DNA from: Steinernema hermaphroditum
Lineage: Eukaryota; Nematoda; Chromadorea; Rhabditida; Steinernematidae
Length of the DNA stretch: 64,000 nucleotides
Assembly: GCA_030435675.1 (NCBI GenBank)
Contig: CM059622.1
Span: 7,564,001-7,628,000 of the forward strand
Direction: 5' to 3'
Position 1 is the stretch's first letter, and each line of letters starts with the position of its first letter. The notes under the pieces are model-generated. The model was given only the letters and a program-made list of their open reading frames with translations, was not told where the DNA came from and did no database searches. Below are positions 11,231 through 21,823 of this stretch, in pieces. The position numbers were made by a program, and so were the translations under genes.

Positions 11231-11639
11231 GGCGGCGACAGCAGAACCCAAATCGATCTGAAAGCAGTGAGTAGACGCTCCGATCGATCAGAAGCGGTGG
11301 AGCGGTTCCGGACGGGGACGAACGCGCGTGAATAACCGCATGGACGAGGAGTGGCGACACACGATGTTCGTTGGCACGGTTCCAACGGCGCGCGAGATGC
11401 CGAAGCGCGACCGATGTACACGTATTATCGGCGGTCTGCCGCCATGGCGCCTCGACTGATGCTGATATTAGCTGTTCCTGCTTATAGTGAAGTCGCGAAT
11501 ATCCCTATTCGCACGTTGGATAGATCCGTATAAGCGTTAGCAAGGCAGAGCCTGAGTCACCGAATTTATGCAAAACAGGCACGACCTGAGTACAACGTTT
11601 ATTATTCTTGTACACAGTATAACACATTAAAACTCTTGA

Positions 11640-14386
11640 CTACTTCCTCTTCGCGAGCCTTGAAGATGTCCTCACTCCTTGTGTGGAGACAGCAGCTTTC
11701 AAATTCGCGTTTTCCTAGAAATTATATGTATATCAAAATAAGGCGGGAAGAACGTACAGTCTCAAGCTCGTTAATTCGAGCCCGCAGTTTCTCCACGTAT
11801 TTGATTTTCTGAGCTTGGTTTGTATGCGAAGAAGCTTTTGCCAGCTCTTCAGCATACTCATCACGCTGTTTGATAAGAGCGGCTTTTTCCTGAAATTAAT
11901 CGATAAAGGCACGTCTTTCTTCCAATTTAAACTTACCAATGAATCTTGTTCTTGCTGATGATGAAGGTTTGCAATAAGTTGTTGTTTCTCGGACAAGCGG
12001 TTTGCCAAATCTGTTCTTTCCGGAGCATCTCTCTCCTTTTCTAATAGGAGTTCCTGGATGGTATCTTCGTCCTTTTTTTTCGCTACACTCAGCTGTTCTA
12101 GCTGGAGGCGACGATTATCGCACTGCTTGATAAGATCAGCCTTTTCCTGAAATTAACCAAAAAGGACATGTTTTTCTTCAGAATTTAAAGTTACCAACGA
12201 ATTTTGTTCCTGCTGATGACGGAGCTTTTCGATCAGTTGCTGCTTCTCGGATAAGCGATTTTCCAAACACCTTTTTTCTGCGGCATCTGTCTCCTTTTCT
12301 GATAGGAGTTCCTGGATGGTATCTTCGTCCTTTTTTTTCGCTACACCCAGGTGTTCTAGCTGAAGACGATGATTATCGCACTGCTTGATAAGAGCGGTTT
12401 TTTCCGGAAAATAACAGAGACGATAATGTTTTCCATCCAACTTAAAGTTACCAGTGAATCTTGCTCTTGCTGATGATGAAGCTTTTCGATAAGTTGCTGC
12501 TTCTCGGATAAGCGGTTTTCCAAACACCTTCTTTCTGCAGCATCTCTCTCCTTTTCTGATAGGAGTTCATGGATGGTGTCTTCATCCTTCTTTTTCGATA
12601 GGCTAAGCTCCTCTATCTGAAGACGATGATTATCGCACTGCTTTATAAGAGCGGTTTTTTCCTGAAAATAACAGAGACGATAATGTTTTCCATCCAACTT
12701 AAAGTTACCAGTGAATCTTGCTCTTGTTGATGATAAAGCTTTTCGATAAGTTGCTGCTTCTCAGATAAGCGGTTTTCCAAACACCTTCTTTCTGCAGCAT
12801 CTCTCTTCTTTTCTGATAGGAGTTCTTGGATGGTGTCTTCATCCTTCTTTTTCGATAGGCTAAGCTCCTCTATCCGAAGACGATGATCATCACACTGCTT
12901 GATAACAGTTTCATTTTCGTGCATGTCAAGGTACATAGGCTTCACGTTAGTTGCATTCGACGGTTCCAACACTGGCATAAAACTATATCTGTAATACGCA
13001 TTATGTCACGTTTTTTTCACATGCTAGACCTTGCTGCCAAATTATTATCGTGTGGAGTATAACGAGTTCTACGGCGATCCTTTCTGTTTCTGTCACCAAG
13101 CTGTTGCTCAAAGAAATCCTTCTCTTTTTCTACCTAGAAAAATGATAATCAGCTTAAACATAGAATTGATCGCTATCAGCCTACTTCGCGAAGCTCCTGT
13201 TTCAACCGTATGATCTCTTCCTTCCATGCCTCAATATCCCGACTTGTCACATCTTCATTGATCTTAGCCACATTTTCGACGTGTTTCACGTTTTCAGCAA
13301 ATTTTAGAGTAGATATAGTTTGAGCGATAAATCTAAAAATGCACTGTTGCTGACCTCATAAAATGGTAATTACCTAGAGTTCGGATGAACATTCACGATA
13401 ACAGCAGTTCTCGCGTTTCCTCCAAGGGAGTCCGACAGCAAGTGAGTCAGCTTGGAGTCCCGATAGGGCACGTGGCCATTTTCCCTTTTGATCGCGTTCT
13501 GGGAAAGTCGATCGATGACCCTGGCCAGCACAGAGAGAGACTTGTTGATGCTAGCGGCTTCCTTGAGGCGTGCACCAGAGGACTTCGTGTTCTCCTGTCG
13601 TTCGGATCCAGCTAAGTCGACGAGATTTATCCTTGATCTCTTCCGGTTGATGATCCCGTTGTATTCACACCTCGTCTCCAGGGAGATGATGAAGATGGCG
13701 TGGCTTCGCGAACTCTCCCGGTTCATCGCCGTTTCGGCGACCTCTCGATTCTTCCACCCTTGCATGAGAATCTGGGGAATGGGAGTTAAAGGACTAGGGG
13801 ATGAGGCCACGTACTTCCATTGCCTCGTTGCAGTTTAGGACAGGCGCTTCAGCAGCTCCCTCCACAATCACCGTATCACTTTGGCGCAGTCTCAGTTTTT
13901 CGTTCGATTTCTCGTCTAGGAGGTCGTAGAGCTCTTCGTTGTAGAGCTCCACGAAGGAGCATTTGCAGGAGTGCTGGAAGGTAGCGCCTTTCTTCTCCCT
14001 CTCCTTCTCCAGCATCCCAAAGAGGTGCTCGAGGGATCGGGGAATCAGTCCTCTCTTGTCCGCGTCGTTCTCCGCACCTAACATCGTGTAGGTCTTGCCG
14101 GAACCCGTCTGTCCGTAGACGAAAACGGTGCCATTGTAGCCGTTCACACATGCTTCGATTATCGGTTTGGCCATCAAGGAGAAAACGGCATCCTGTAGAC
14201 AAGAAGTTCACTAGTGGCACAGGACAAACTGACCTGTGAAATGTTCATCCCGAAGACGGCATCGTATATGTATGCTCTGCCGTTACTGTCGGTGACACGA
14301 TTCATAATCTCGTCCGTGGAGACGGCAATGTCCCTCGGGTCGTCCGCTGGGCGAACTCGTGCCGCAACTTTGATTAGTTCCGGCAT
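11640..14386 (-). CDS. Kinesin-12 family motor (KIF15/KLP-18-like)
   Basis: This is a plus-end-directed spindle motor by family. It starts MPELIKVAARVRP at 14386, 10 nt after a TTTCAG acceptor. Motor motifs are intact: YGQTGSGKTYTML (P-loop), WKNREVAETAMNRESSRSHA (switch I), LVDLAGSERQENTK (switch II) and VPYRDSKLTHLLSDSLGGNA. The GWKNREVAETAMNRESSRSH stretch and the neck NEDVTSRDIEAWKEEIIRLK are closest to kinesin-12. The stalk is short and built from tandem coiled-coil exons (11937-12709 and beyond). The last exon ends TSSRLAKRK and a TAG stop at 11640. Vertebrate KIF15 tails are far longer. One repeat exon lacks a normal 3' splice site (see findings), so the exact tail is uncertain. Confidence 0.82.
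11937..12936 (-). repeat. Tandem array of duplicated coiled-coil exons in the kinesin tail
   Basis: Four related exons lie in a row. Three are 210-nt units at 12452-12661, 12195-12404 and 11937-12146, all phase 0; the fourth, 5'-most copy (3' end at 12709) has a unique 5' part. A shorter diverged unit follows at 11758-11889. Each copy encodes 70 residues of the form EKTALIKQCDNHRLQ...KKKDEDTIQELLSEKE...LENRLSEKQQLIEKL. Copies are separated by introns of about 47 nt that are themselves nearly identical, for example 12405-12451 and 12662-12708. Seventy residues is exactly ten heptads, so gain or loss of a copy keeps the coiled-coil register. Confidence 0.88.
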
Positions 14387-14850
14387 TGCCGATGCCTGAA
14401 ATCGAACTAGAGACATCGCTAAATTCGATCGAGAACAATCACGAAGCCTAAGATAAAAAATCAAATCAAATTATACAACTCATTATTAACATGTTCAGCA
14501 AATAAATCACGAGGAACAAGTTACAGAGTAGTTAAACACAGGCTGAGTGAAGTAAGTCAAGCGAGAAAAGGACGTGAAAAGCATATCACCTATAATTTGT
14601 TCGACTTAAACAAAAGAAACGTTGCTGACAGCGCTGCACAACCGACCACGAAGCAAGGATCCAGTTGAATCCCCGCTTCTCGCGCCCTCAGACAGTTATC
14701 GTGGTGGGACCATTGTTAGACATAGACTGTCTCTGAATTTGCAAAGATGAAAAAAAATGTCTGCAGGACAGTATCTTTCGAGACGCAAGAGCTTGCGGTC
14801 GTAGTGGGACGCTAAATTTCAAACACTGACTGAAGGAGTGTGTCAACATT
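14387..14850. other. Upstream region of the kinesin gene, nothing recognised
   Basis: No coding region, RNA gene or repeat was seen between the kinesin start and the first transposon terminus at about 14854. It probably holds the kinesin promoter. Confidence 0.5.
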
Positions 14851-14883
14851 TATATTGGGTTGGAGCAGTGAAAAGATTCGTTG

Positions 14884-15060
14884 TAGGAGAAAAAAACCCT
14901 GCGAGAAAAACCCTGCGAGAAAGAAAACCCTGCGAGAAAAAAACCCTGCGAGAAAAAAACCCACGAGAAAAAAACCCTGCGAGAAAAAAACCCGCGAGAA
15001 AAAAAACCGCGAGAAAAAAAAACCCTGCGAGAAAAAAACCCGCAAGAAAAAAACCCTGCT
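14884..15060 (+). repeat. Tandem array of a GAGAAAAAAACCCTGC-type unit
   Basis: About eleven units of 14-17 bp, each GAGAAAAAAACC(C) followed by a TGC, GC or AC linker. The same unit in inverted orientation forms an array at 20782-20938, at the far side of the MULE-like sequence. Variant arrays with CCCGGG or CCCAGG linkers lie at 19525-19585 and, inverted, at 20520-20612. The pair is best read as terminal repeats built of short tandem units. It also gives long lysine-rich or phenylalanine-rich chance reading frames, which are not genes. Confidence 0.8.
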
Positions 15061-15867
15061 GTGCACTCTCTCGACTCGGCGAGAAAACATATCTGTTTTT
15101 CATCAAGTACACAACTTTTAACTGTGAATACATTTTCTAACAAACTGAACAACAACAATAACTTAACGTAACAACATTGCAAACAATTATCGAGCATCGA
15201 AGACCATCAAACTTCGGCAGCGTTTCTTGTACAGCACTCTGTGTCCGCATTCAAATGAATTTTCAGTTTAGAAGTCCAGAAGATCTTCTTCTTCAAAACG
15301 TTGTTCCACAGTAGGATCTTCCAAGAACAGATCAAATTCTTCGTCTGAGTTATCTACATCTTCAGAGATCCGTAAGCCAGTGATTGTTTTACGTGAGCAG
15401 TTCAGTGCCTGGTGTTTGCAATATTTGATGAGATCCTGCAACAACGGATCAGTGAGTCTCAAAAACGGGAATCATACAATTAAATGCAGTTCTCGATCTT
15501 GATCTTCCAACATATGAATTCCGTTAACCACTTTAGTCTTAGCAATGAGAATGCGTTCTTCAGCTCGTGCATTGTTCTTTCGCCGCAGCTTCGGTGAATC
15601 CAACCCTTTAAAAAGCTGCTCACCTCGGATCGCCTGACCGTTAATCTCCTTGCTCATTTCTTTGAGAAAGAGGCCCAATTGTGGATGTACAGAATTAAAC
15701 AGTGAACGAAGCTGATTATGCCATCCTTCAGCATGGTTAGTTGTTCTGGGGCCATCGTTGTCGAACTGTTCCCACGTATTGCGGTGGCGTTTCCAGTAGT
15801 CTCGTAGATATTCCATTGAAAAACGCCGTAGAATGGCGGTCTCTTCAGCATTCCGTCCAGTAGGCAC

Positions 15868-18656
15868 CAGGGGTAATTACGTGCGTAATGTGCGTAATTA
15901 CGAATTTCGTAATTACGACTTACGACTTACGGGGTTTTTGGGCACTTACGATTACGACTTACGACTTACGAAATCAGAATTTTACTTACGACTTACGACT
16001 TACGTTTTCGTCCGAAAAATTCGTAAGTAGCAAGTCGTAAGTGGCGATTCAAGCGGCAGATTATCGCTGCGGGACTCGAGCACAGTGCTTCGATCTACTG
16101 CAGCCTGTGTTCTTTTTGAGCGAGCGCAGTGAGTGCTTTATTGAGATCTCGATTATCTCTAATGTTTGATTGCTTTAGATGGCGACGACCTCTAGTGCGC
16201 GCAGCAAATACGACTGTTTCTTCCGCATCTCCGAAGAGCTTGTCACATGTCGTCTATGCGAGAAAACGCTGAAGAAGTCTAAGGACGGTTGCACAGGTAA
16301 CATGCGCTTCCACTTGAAGACGGATCATAAAGCTGAATTTTCCAAGGTAAGTGAACGATTGCCGTCGTGTTTCATTGTTTTTGCAGTTTGTGGAGCAGCA
16401 AACAGTACAGAAAGAGAAGCAAGAGGCTAAGGCGCGAGCTGACAACTCCAGGCAGCTGAAACTTCCATTTAAACGAACTGTGGACACGAGCACAGCAGGA
16501 ATTCCTGACAAGAAGGTGAGATTACCGCATAACACCTAGGCAACTGCCACAATGTTGTATAGGTTGAACCTGAAACGAAATCTCTACGGATTGAGAAGGT
16601 GTTCAAGGAGTGGAGAATGGAGAATGGAGAAAAGAAGATGGAGAATCGACCGAAAAGATGGACCGAGCTGTAGCGCAATTCTTGTGCTCTGCTATTCTTC
16701 CAATCTCGCTGGTGGAGAGCCCCGGATTCATATAACCAACCGTGTAAATGTTTATTGTATCGTACGACTGTTTGTAGAAACCTGCTGAGAAAGGCCCAGC
16801 CTCGTTACGCCCTCAAAAGTCGGACGCATTTTTCTCGAAAAGTCCTCCCTCGAATATACGATGAGTACGAAAACTAGGTCAAGACTGAACTGAAAAGAGC
16901 CGAATACATCTCAATAACTTCCGATGGTTGGTCGTCGGCTGAGAACACTCATTCTCTTCTGAGCTTGACCGTTCACTTTGTCGATAAGGTAACATTCGAA
17001 CCAAAGTACTTCATCGTCGGTGTGATACCTCTGCGTGGTCCACACAGCGCGGAGAATATGGCCGACAGACTTCGCAACTGTATGAGCACTTTTTCCCTTG
17101 AAAGAGCTAAGGTGAGTTGAGCTTCTTTCCTTCGCATACAAAACGTATTTCTAGGTTTTCGTAATGATCCGAGATGGAGCTACTTCCATGATCAAAATGT
17201 CATCGATATTAGGCATAGATAGCGGACACTGTTTCGCACACCTCCTACAACTAGCAGTGAAGGACGGCCTGGTTACGTTTCCCTCGGCTAAATCCTTGGT
17301 GGAAACAATGAAAACAATTGTGCGGAAGATGAGAAAGAGCGGACGCGATAAGGACGAATTCAAGCAGTGTCTCATCGATTGCAACCTAGCAGAGCGGCTC
17401 CTACTGCCTGTGAGTTTCTTGTCTAACCCCCCGGAGAAGATTAAACAGTATTTTAGTGCATTGATATCCGATGGTCATCCATGTACAATATGTTGCTACG
17501 GTTCCAGGAAAACCAAAGAGCAATTGAAATATTCCTAATCGATCATTCAAGGTCTAAATCGTTGTGTCGTTCCGTAATATATCTCTTTTTTAGGTATCCT
17601 CATCTCACTCATTCCGACTGAAAGCTTGCGGATGACCTTATCGAATTGCTGCGCCCTCTAAGCGAGGTGACTAAGTTCGTGCAGCGTCGCAAAGAAGCCT
17701 CGCTCTCAACAGTTCTACCGATCGTACGAATTCTTCAGCAACGTCTATCTACAGAACCAGAAGAAAACGACTCCTTGTCGATATCCAAACGCACTATTTT
17801 GGATGGGATCACACGCCGGCTGAACACAATGAAGTCATCCACGTTTTACAGAAAAATGGAACTTGCAACTCTTCTTGATCCGCGATTCAAGTCAGCCTTC
17901 TTCGAAGTTCCCGAGATGAAACATGTAAGTAACTTATTCTTAATCCCCAATTTCTTAAAATCTGTGTTAGGATGCCCTTCTACTAGAAGTTGAATCTCTG
18001 GCCGTTTCTCTGTGTAAGAAGGCGGGTTCAGACCAGAATGAAACCGAGGTCGAAACTGATCAAATTGGAGTGGAAGACTCTCCTATCACCGACCCATTTT
18101 CGCATTTCTTATCTCAGGAGCCAGTGAAGTTGACATCAAGTCCGAGTCCGACGATTGCGGATGCGAAGCTAAAGGCGAAACAGGTAGTTGTGCTTTGGTA
18201 ACCACCTTTATGAAGTCTTTTAGGAACTGGATGAATACTTCTCAACGCCACCGAATCCGCAATCTGATCCATATGAATTTTGGGCATCCCCAGCAAGCGA
18301 AATTAAGTTCCCACTGCTCCGTTCCCTGGCATGTTGCCACTTCAGTGCTCCCGCAACGTCAGCAGAATCAGAAAGACTCTTCTCCGCTGCTGGCTTAACC
18401 ATCTCGGATCTCCGCACTAATCTGCTCGACGAAACACCTGCCAAACTTTTGTTTCTTCATAGTAACATGCGACTTTTGGGTTTTGATTAATATGTATGTT
18501 GGCTTTGCGTGCATGACTTATTAAATGCATAACTGTTGATCTGTTGGAATTTTTGATGTGTCGGAAAACACGTTGACCCTTACTTACGACTTACGGTTTT
18601 TTGGTACTTACGACTTACGACTTACGAAATCAAAATTTTACTTACGCACATCCCTG
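15868..18656 (+). mobile_element. Complete hAT transposon with 8-bp target duplication
   Basis: The 2789-bp element begins CAGGGG and ends TCCCTG, with short inverted ends continuing into GTGCGTAA on both sides. It is flanked by perfect 8-bp duplications GTAGGCAC at 15860-15867 and 18657-18664. Both features are typical of the hAT superfamily. Next to both ends lie clusters of CTTACGACTTACG-type subterminal repeats (15890-16050 and 18575-18650), a pattern expected of transposase-binding sites. The insertion split the MULE transposase exon. The internal gene runs on the plus strand. Confidence 0.92.
16179..18490 (+). pseudogene. hAT-superfamily transposase with BED zinc finger, recently broken
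   Basis: It starts MATTSSARSKYDCFFRI with a BED-type finger (CRLCEKTLKKSKDG...MRFHLKTDH). Later blocks are AVAQFLCSAILPISLVESPG, EYISITSDGWSSAENTHSLL, RDGATSMIKMSSILG with HCFAHLLQLAVKDGL, RWSSMYNMLLRFQEN, ELATLLDPRFKSAF and the C-terminal dimerisation motif SAESERLFSAAG. It ends MRLLGFD with a TAA at 18490. At least six introns of 40-50 nt fit. Damage: a frame change near 16620-16660 in a GGAGAAT-rich stretch, an in-frame TAG at about 16875 inside a conserved block, and a TGA near 17622. These few lesions in an otherwise well-kept gene point to recent inactivation. Confidence 0.8.
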
Positions 18657-19516
18657 GTAGGCACGTTCTGCTCAATATATGGCCAAATTCTGTTGTCGAA
18701 CAGATCTCGAGGTAGAAGTGCGCTGCCAATCAATGTACGCAGCCAGTTGTAGAACCCCGGATTTCTCATATCGGCATAGTAATCACGCAATCCCATGCGG
18801 TGAACCTTATCCATGATGTTCTAAACAACCTCGCTGCTTCAGCATAATGTACAACTTTTACCTTGGCAAAATGGAAGTAGCACGTTGTTACACGGGATTC
18901 ATTGAACACTTGCCTACAGGCGTTCATGGCGGCAACTTCCATATCAAAATGGAACCGTTTTCTTTGGCCAATGTCTCCAAATTCCGCGACAAGTGTCTCC
19001 TTGACTTTTCGGAACATTTTATTGTAGACCTCAGGACTTTTTGATGGCAGAAGGGCTACGACCAATAGCACAGACTCGGATCGTTCGGGAAGATCCTAAA
19101 GCACAGTGTGTGAGTTAAATTTGAGTCACCTATTCGTGCCTGATAGATGGAGTGCAGCGAATAAATCTGGTAAAATTGGGCATCCTCACTTGCTGGCATA
19201 TCATCTTCAGAAGCCACTTTGTACTTGGGGTTGAATTTGAAATTTCCATCGCATGCAATGTGTTCAACATCCCTGAAGCAAGCCAGCCCCACCACACTTG
19301 CCAGAATTATCATCGGCTCCTCTGTTGGCTCCCGTTCTTGGTAAATGATCTAGCGATTACCATTGTTTGGATTACCGGTATTACAAAATTGCTGTGAACA
19401 ATACTACAAAGAACGAAGAAATCAAAACTTGACATTTTATTGACAGTGCTTATACACTATAACAAAATTTCCAGTGAAGGTGAAATGATTCTTCGCGCAG
19501 CTTCTCCATATGTCGA

Positions 19517-20615
19517 GATTATGTGAGAAAAAAACCCAGGGAGAAAAAAACCCGGGAGAAAAAAAACCGGGAGAAAAAAAACCCAGCTATAACAGTGACA
19601 CCCGCTAAACGTACGTGGTCTCGCACGGAAGCATTCGAACCAATGAAACCAATACCGTACGAAATCGGGGAATGAGCGCCCAGGACCTGCATGATCATCG
19701 TGTGGGACTACGAGATTACTACGCCGACCGTGATGACACAGCGATGTACAACTGGATCAGAATCTTCATCGGAAGTGCACTTCTACCCAGGGACTTGTTC
19801 GACGAGCGGATATGGCCATATATCGAAAGAAACGTGCCTCAAGGACGCGACTCCGCAGAAGAAGCCACTGTTCGCAGCTTTGCGACTAACTCCGAAGAAG
19901 AGACAATAGTCGGGCTGAAGAACGGATGCTCGTCGCGAAAACTAACAAGGGAACATCCCCAAGTGTCCGACGAGTTAGGAGCTGAGATGTGGCGCGGCTT
20001 GTAGACGGTCTTCTAACTAAGAAAACGCACATAATCTCATCGGCCATAAATCAGTCGGGCTACGGTAATGAAGTTGCAAAAATTGTAAGGTCTCCTGGTG
20101 CGATGTCCCTGACTCGTCAGAATATACGGTTTTCATGTCAGTTTTTGTCATTTTTTGACCCCTTTTCTTGCTAAAAGAACATGGTTGTTAACTGGTAATG
20201 TTAATTTTGGCTCTAAATGCCGAAATCCTTAAAAACCCCGTCCAAAATCGGACAAAAATACCGTATATTCTGACTAGTCAGGGACATCGCACCAGGAGAC
20301 CTTACAATTTTTGCAACTTCATGACCATCTTTATGGTAGCCCGACTGATTTATGGCCGATGAGATTATGTGCGTTTTCTTAGTTAGAACACCGTCTACAA
20401 GCCGCGCCACATCTCAGCTCCTAACTCGTCGGACACTTGGGGATGTTCCCTTGTAAGTTGATTAACGCGATTGCTTCGCTGAACGACCGCGAATTGAACA
20501 TATTGGTCACTGTTATAGCTGGGTTTTTTTCTCCCGGGTTTTTTTCTCCCAGGTTTTTTTTCTCCCAGGGTTTTTTTCTCCCGGGTTTTTTTCTCCCTGG
20601 GTTTTTTTCTCCAAC
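19517..20615. mobile_element. Foldback element carrying a MULE transposase fragment
   Basis: The ends are inverted copies: 19517-19605 (GAGAAAAAAACCC units, then AGCTATAACAGTGAC) matches the reverse complement of about 20502-20612. A second inverted block pairs 19949-20140 with 20262-20456 around a short spacer near 20180-20210. The left arm also holds about 330 bp (19620-19950, plus strand) with GSALLPRDLFDERIWPYIER, a diverged copy of the MULE transposase segment at 18665-18760. It looks like a non-autonomous foldback relative of the surrounding MULE. Confidence 0.65.
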
Positions 20616-20781
20616 AACCTATGTCGAAAGAGTCGTGGTAGGACTCCGCTTCTTCTTCGTTCGTCTTTTCATTTATTCATTTACAGACCTTCCTTTCGCA
20701 GCTAAATACATGACCACCCACCCTTTTCTGGACAGTCACTTCAGAACACTGCACATCTGAACATAATTCATCTTGTCATTC

Positions 20782-20938
20782 CTGGGTTTTTTTCTCGCGG
20801 GTTTTTTTTCTCGCGGGTTTTTTTTCTCGCAGGGTTTTTTTCTCGCGGGTTTTTTTCTCGCGGGTTTTTCTCGCAGGGTTTTTTTCTCGCAGGGTTTTTT
20901 TTCTCGTGGGTTTTTTTCTCGCAGAGTTTTTTTCTCAC
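20782..20938 (-). repeat. Inverted array of the GAGAAAAAAACCC unit (right side)
   Basis: About nine units of GGTTTTTTTCTCGC(AG), the reverse complement of the array at 14884-15060. It ends in CTCACATAATCC; the inverse, GATTATGTGAG, also precedes the left foldback array at 19511. It marks the right edge of the inserted MULE-like material against the mariner transposase C-terminus. Confidence 0.75.
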
Positions 20939-20944
20939 ATAATC

Positions 20945-21064
20945 CACTTCAAGGTATTCACGATTTGACTGGACAACTACAGACCACTTCTCGGGCGAAA
21001 GGCGGATCCCTCGTTCATAGAATACAAAGGGTTTCAAGTCAAAAAATGTTGTGGTCCAATTTTC
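20945..21064 (-). pseudogene. Mariner transposase C-terminal remnant
   Basis: The minus strand reads ENWTTTFFDLKPFVFYERGI then RLSPEKWSVVVQSNREYLEV. This fits the usual mariner C-terminus (W..FF...FY.RGI..LP.RW..VV...G.YFE). Upstream, 21065-21770 gives only broken frames. It is the tail of the split mariner at 14854-21790. Confidence 0.6.
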
Positions 21065-21823
21065 GACCTCTTTGTCTTAATTGGAGTGAATTCTTCTGGT
21101 GTCACCCTTTGTGGACGAACACATGTAACGATTAGATAGAGCTAAGAGAGTTCTAGATAAATAGTAAAAAAGGAATCTCTCAGCTGAAAATGGAGAGCCA
21201 TTCTGGGGGTCAACTTGAAAATATCAGGTTTCAGGCACCATTCCTGAAGTCTGCTTTTTTTAAACATTTGGCCTCTATTTCCTTAAAGTAGAAGTAAACT
21301 CATGGAGTCACTAAGCGTGCATGGTAGCTGTGAGTGAGGGCGACCTGCTCTATATCCCCATTCTCTGTTACGGTACTTAATCAATTGGAAACGTTGGCGT
21401 TAACAGAACATGGTCAAATCCGATGATCCGAAAAGACGATCTTTTTTTTGATTAGCTCATGTTGTGATACATGACGACCACATAGACAGGTGCATTCGGT
21501 AGGTTAGATCCAAGGATGCACGTGGTTAAAAGCGGGCACCGTCCATCACGCAATTAATACCATAGGAAGCCCGTACATCACTTCGCATTTTGTCATCTCG
21601 AGGTGCCAAAAAATGGCCATCAAAAATGAATAGACCTCTAACATCAAGAGGAACGCAATGTATAAGTCGCCAATTATATGTAGTGTGGGGTTAGAGTTCA
21701 CTGTATACAACAACGCATAAATCAGCTCTACCGCGAGTCTAAACATGACGAGAAAAATGAATGTTTATCAAGTGTCCCATTTTCAATGCTCCAACCCAAT
21801 ACATTTATACTATATACATTATA

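Larger units (their letters stand above)
15268..19400 (-). pseudogene. MULE-type transposase, interrupted by a hAT insertion
   Basis: Minus-strand exons encode a Mutator-like DDE transposase. In order: ACDGNFKFNPKYKVASEDDM with QIYSLHSIYQ (19100-19260), LLVVALLPSKSPEVYNKMF and HFDMEVAAMNACRQVF (18850-19071), CYFHFAK, a 40-nt intron, NIMDKVHRMGLRDYYADM and GSALLPRDLFDNRIWPYIEQ (18665-18830). Across the hAT insert it resumes with NAEETAILRRFSMEYLRDYW and NHAEGWHNQLRSLF, and ends EEEDLLDF with a stop at 15268. When the hAT and one copy of its target duplication are ignored, the frame reads straight through (VP-TGRN). No N-terminal start or DNA-binding domain is seen before about 19400. It cannot be expressed whole as it stands. 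Confidence 0.72.
14854..21790 (-). mobile_element. Mariner-like element split by later insertions (outermost layer of a transposon nest)
   Basis: At 14854 the sequence reads TTGGGTTGGAGCAGTGAAAA, and near 21771-21790 it reads the inverse, TTTTCAATGCTCCAACCCAA. These are matching terminal inverted repeats of mariner type, each flanked by TA. A mariner transposase C-terminus lies inside at 20945-21064 on the minus strand. About 6 kb of MULE-like, hAT and foldback sequence separates that C-terminus from its expected terminus at 14854. Without the inserts the element would be about 0.9 kb, so it was already internally deleted. The nesting order is inferred. Confidence 0.5.

Noticed and set aside
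14812..15197. Overlapping Lys/Arg-rich and Phe-rich open frames on both strands
   Set aside because: They are produced by the GAGAAAAAAACCC tandem array read in different frames; there is no start context, splice pattern or domain.
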